Assembly (NCBI GenBank): GCA_943370145.1
Contig: CALRPY020000107.1
Location: 1-6,903, forward strand
DNA: 6,903 bases
Direction of reading: 5' to 3'
DNA from: Ga0077536 sp943370145
Lineage (GTDB): Bacteria > Pseudomonadota > Gammaproteobacteria > Ga0077536
Under the pieces are notes generated by a model. That model did no database searches. It was not told where the DNA came from and worked only from the letters and a program-made list of their open reading frames with translations. Below, in pieces: positions 5,293 through 6,903 of the stretch (the first letter of the stretch is position 1; every line of letters starts with the position of its first letter). Position numbers and translations under genes: made by a program.

Positions 5293-6369
5293 TCAGCCTT
5301 CTGCTGTTCGCCCGACGGCGGAGAGTATCCGTTCGGCCTCGCGCGCCAGCGGCTCGTATTGACGCAGCAGGTCGCGCGCGGCGGCGAGCTGGTTCACGGC
5401 GCGCGCGAGATTGTGCTCACCGCGACCCGCGTAACGCTCGGGCGCCCAGCCGAAATAGCGCTCGTCGAGCGCGTCCGCCGCGAATCGCGCCGTCAGTTCC
5501 AGGTAGACCGCCGCGGTCGCCGGCACCACGCTCGCGCGTTCCGCTGGCGTCAGGAAATCATGCGCCACGCCCGCATAGCCCTCGAGCGCGGCGAGGAACA
5601 GGCTGGCCGAAAAAGCGGGCGTGGCCGCGTCTTCGGGACCGGGATTGCACCACGAGCGAAAGGCATCGCCCAGCTCGAAGCACAGCGGCGCGCGCGCGAG
5701 GGTGTCGAGGTCGACGAGGCACAGGCCCTGCCCCGTCGCGTCGAACAGCAGGTTGGAAATCTTCGGATCGCCGTGCACCAGGCGCAGCGGCGCGCCCGGC
5801 AAATCCGGCAGGCCGGCAAACAGCGTGTCGATCTCCGCAGCGAGCTCGCCGACCGCCGCGGCGTGCCTGTGGCCGGGGTGCCGCGCGCGGGCCTCGCGCA
5901 ACGCGGCGAAGTGCCGCCGCGGCTCGTGTACCGGCGGCCGCTGGTGCGGCAGCGGCGCGCAAAAGGCGGCCAGCGCACGATGGAAGCGCGCCAGCAGCCG
6001 CCCCGCTTCCCGCGCCAGCGTCGGCTCGGCGATGGCGTCGACGCTGCCGCCCTCGATGTAGCTCAGCAGCCGCCAGTGTCGTCCGTCGATCGTCACCCAT
6101 GGCTCGCCGGCGAGCGTGCGCAGCAGCAGCGGCGTCGGCAGGCCGGTGCGCGCGAGCTCGCGCGTCACGCACTCGAGGTTCAGGTTGACTGCAGGATCAA
6201 ACACCGGATGCAGCTGCTGCAGCACGCAGCGCCGGCCATCCGTCGCGTCGACGCGCAGGCTGACATTGATGAGCCCGCCGCCGAGGATCCCGAGACGCGC
6301 GTCGCCGAGGCCGTAGTGCGCGAGCGCCGCCCGCGCCCGGGCTTCGAGGGTGGAGTCTGGAGCTGTCAT
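5293..6369 (-). CDS. APH-superfamily phosphotransferase, NahK-like (probable sugar 1-kinase type)
   Basis: This is a 358-residue kinase of the aminoglycoside phosphotransferase/choline kinase fold. A glycine loop region GGGLINVSL is at 30-38, then VLQQLHPVF (49-57), which resembles the ILQRIN-x-VF block of N-acetylhexosamine 1-kinases. The catalytic loop HGDPKISN (199-206) gives D201 as catalytic base and N206 as metal ligand. LVDLDT (218-223) supplies the second metal-binding Asp, and ELGDAFR (232-238) matches the DFGDAIR block of that group. Phosphorylation of a sugar or other small hydroxylated substrate is inferred; the substrate is not readable. The frame extends to a GTG at 6408, but that codon adjoins the -10-like TACAAT, so I chose the ATG at 6369. 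No clear ribosome binding site precedes it. The gene is divergent from the lipoprotein gene, with 47 bp between starts. Antibiotic resistance is unlikely from these motifs. Confidence 0.87.
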   Translation of the reverse strand: MTAPDSTLEARARAALAHYGLGDARLGILGGGLINVSLRVDATDGRRCVLQQLHPVFDPAVNLNLECVTRELARTGLPTPLLLRTLAGEPWVTIDGRHWRLLSYIEGGSVDAIAEPTLAREAGRLLARFHRALAAFCAPLPHQRPPVHEPRRHFAALREARARHPGHRHAAAVGELAAEIDTLFAGLPDLPGAPLRLVHGDPKISNLLFDATGQGLCLVDLDTLARAPLCFELGDAFRSWCNPGPEDAATPAFSASLFLAALEGYAGVAHDFLTPAERASVVPATAAVYLELTARFAADALDERYFGWAPERYAGRGEHNLARAVNQLAAARDLLRQYEPLAREAERILSAVGRTAEG

Positions 6370-6399
6370 CGTGGGTGGCTCGGTCGGCAGCGGAGCGCG

Positions 6400-6409
6400 A
6401 TTGTACACT
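6400..6409. promoter_or_regulatory. Overlapping divergent -10-like elements for kinase and lipoprotein genes
   Basis: The sequence ATTGTACACT contains TACAAT on the minus strand (6400-6405, five of six consensus) and TACACT on the plus strand (6404-6409, four of six), sharing the palindrome TGTACA at 6402-6407. The minus element would give the kinase a leader of about 24 bases. The plus element ends seven bases before the ATG at 6417, so a transcript from it would be leaderless or nearly so. No -35 match is clear on either side. Confidence 0.4.
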
Positions 6410-6416
6410 GCGGCCC

Positions 6417-6903
6417 ATGAGTCCCCGCGCCGATCACGGAAGTCCAGGAGGGTATCGTCCGCCCGGCGCGGCCGTACCCATCGTCCTGTCGCTGGTCACA
6501 CTGATGCTCGCCGCCTGCGCGGCGGTGCCGCGGCCACCCGCCGACGCGGACACCTGCGCTGCACGCTTTGCGGAAATCGATGCGCGCATCGAGCGCGCGG
6601 GCGTGCGCGACGCCGACGCCGCGCGCATCGAGGGCTTTCCCTACCTGCGCATCGACCGCCTGCTCGCGAGCCTCGCCCTTGATGCGGGGCGCGACGCAGC
6701 CACACGCGCGGCCTGGCTCGGCCGGCTCGCGGCACTCGACGCCAGCGGCCGCGCGGCCGAACTGCGCGCGCTGGAGCAGGACCTGCGGCAGCGGGACAGG
6801 CTGGGCGTGGAGCTCGATCGCTGCCGTGAGGTGCTGGTCGGGCATGTGGCCGCCGATGCGGCGGCCTTCGCCAAGCTGCGCGCGGCGGCACGGGCGCCCG
6901 ATG
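6417..6903 (+). CDS. Conserved hypothetical lipoprotein (3' end beyond window)
   Basis: The frame is open from the ATG at 6417 to the window edge, giving 162 codons without a stop. The N-terminus is a lipoprotein signal: a 20-residue polar n-region with Arg at 4 and 14, a hydrophobic core (about 21-30) and the lipobox LAAC with C34 as the predicted lipidated residue. The mature part is Ala/Arg/Asp-rich and helical, with Cys at 47 and 136, and carries GFPYLRIDRLLASL (73-86). From memory, a GFPYLR-x-(N/D)-R motif recurs in uncharacterised gammaproteobacterial proteins of several hundred residues. That recollection could not be checked. It would be anchored in the inner or outer membrane facing the periplasm; the function is unknown. 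No Shine-Dalgarno sequence precedes the ATG. It is the only plus-strand gene here and is divergent from the kinase gene. Confidence 0.72.
   Translation, partial: MSPRADHGSPGGYRPPGAAVPIVLSLVTLMLAACAAVPRPPADADTCAARFAEIDARIERAGVRDADAARIEGFPYLRIDRLLASLALDAGRDAATRAAWLGRLAALDASGRAAELRALEQDLRQRDRLGVELDRCREVLVGHVAADAAAFAKLRAAARAPD

Noticed and set aside
6370..6408. 13-codon N-terminal extension of the kinase from a GTG
   Set aside because: The GTG adjoins the likely -10 element on the same strand and the added residues are not part of any motif.
5209..6420. Plus-strand open frame of 403 codons opposite the kinase gene
   Set aside because: The minus strand has the full kinase motif set; this frame is Arg/Ala-rich antisense with no motif.
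6366..6845. Minus-strand open frame of 159 codons opposite the lipoprotein gene
   Set aside because: The plus strand encodes a clear lipobox signal and a family-like motif; the minus frame runs through the promoter region and has no motif.

Overview
The window reads as chromosomal DNA from a high-GC gammaproteobacterium or a close relative. This is inferred from GC-rich codon use and from close resemblance, by memory, of two products to E. coli DeaD and QmcA. The exact taxon cannot be fixed from the sequence. Six genes lie on the minus strand with a complete or near-complete reading. A seventh minus-strand gene, deaD, runs off the left edge. One plus-strand gene runs off the right edge. No rRNA, tRNA, CRISPR array, insertion sequence or phage gene was seen.

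Layout from left to right. Bases 1-1338 (minus) hold the first 446 codons of a DEAD-box RNA helicase of the DeaD/CsdA type. Bases 1474-2481 and 2512-3273 (both minus) are two Rossmann-fold oxidoreductases: an extended SDR (epimerase/dehydratase type) and a classical SDR. They are 30 bp apart and probably co-transcribed, classical SDR first. Bases 3338-3793 and 3790-4728 (minus) are an NfeD-domain membrane protein and a QmcA-type SPFH/stomatin protein. They are coupled by a GTGA stop/start overlap, with qmcA first. Bases 4845-5045 (minus) encode a 66-residue Cys/His-rich protein of unknown function with a strong ribosome binding site. It is separated from qmcA by a GC-rich hairpin. A 247-bp gap with a perfect 10-bp inverted repeat follows. 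Bases 5293-6369 (minus) encode an APH-fold small-molecule kinase resembling the N-acetylhexosamine 1-kinase (NahK) group. A short divergent promoter region then leads to the plus-strand gene at 6417, a predicted lipoprotein of a conserved but uncharacterised type.

Functional reading. The best-supported unit is qmcA plus the NfeD gene, an inner-membrane SPFH/NfeD pair expected to form membrane assemblies linked to membrane or protein quality control. The two SDRs directly downstream may be read from the same transcript, from their own AT-rich -10-like element, or both. Their substrates cannot be read from sequence. The helicase, the kinase and the lipoprotein look like independent units. I found no clear evidence of a new multi-gene system. 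The least explained items are the 66-residue Cys/His protein with its flanking inverted repeats, the lipoprotein, and the unusual active-site residues of the classical SDR.
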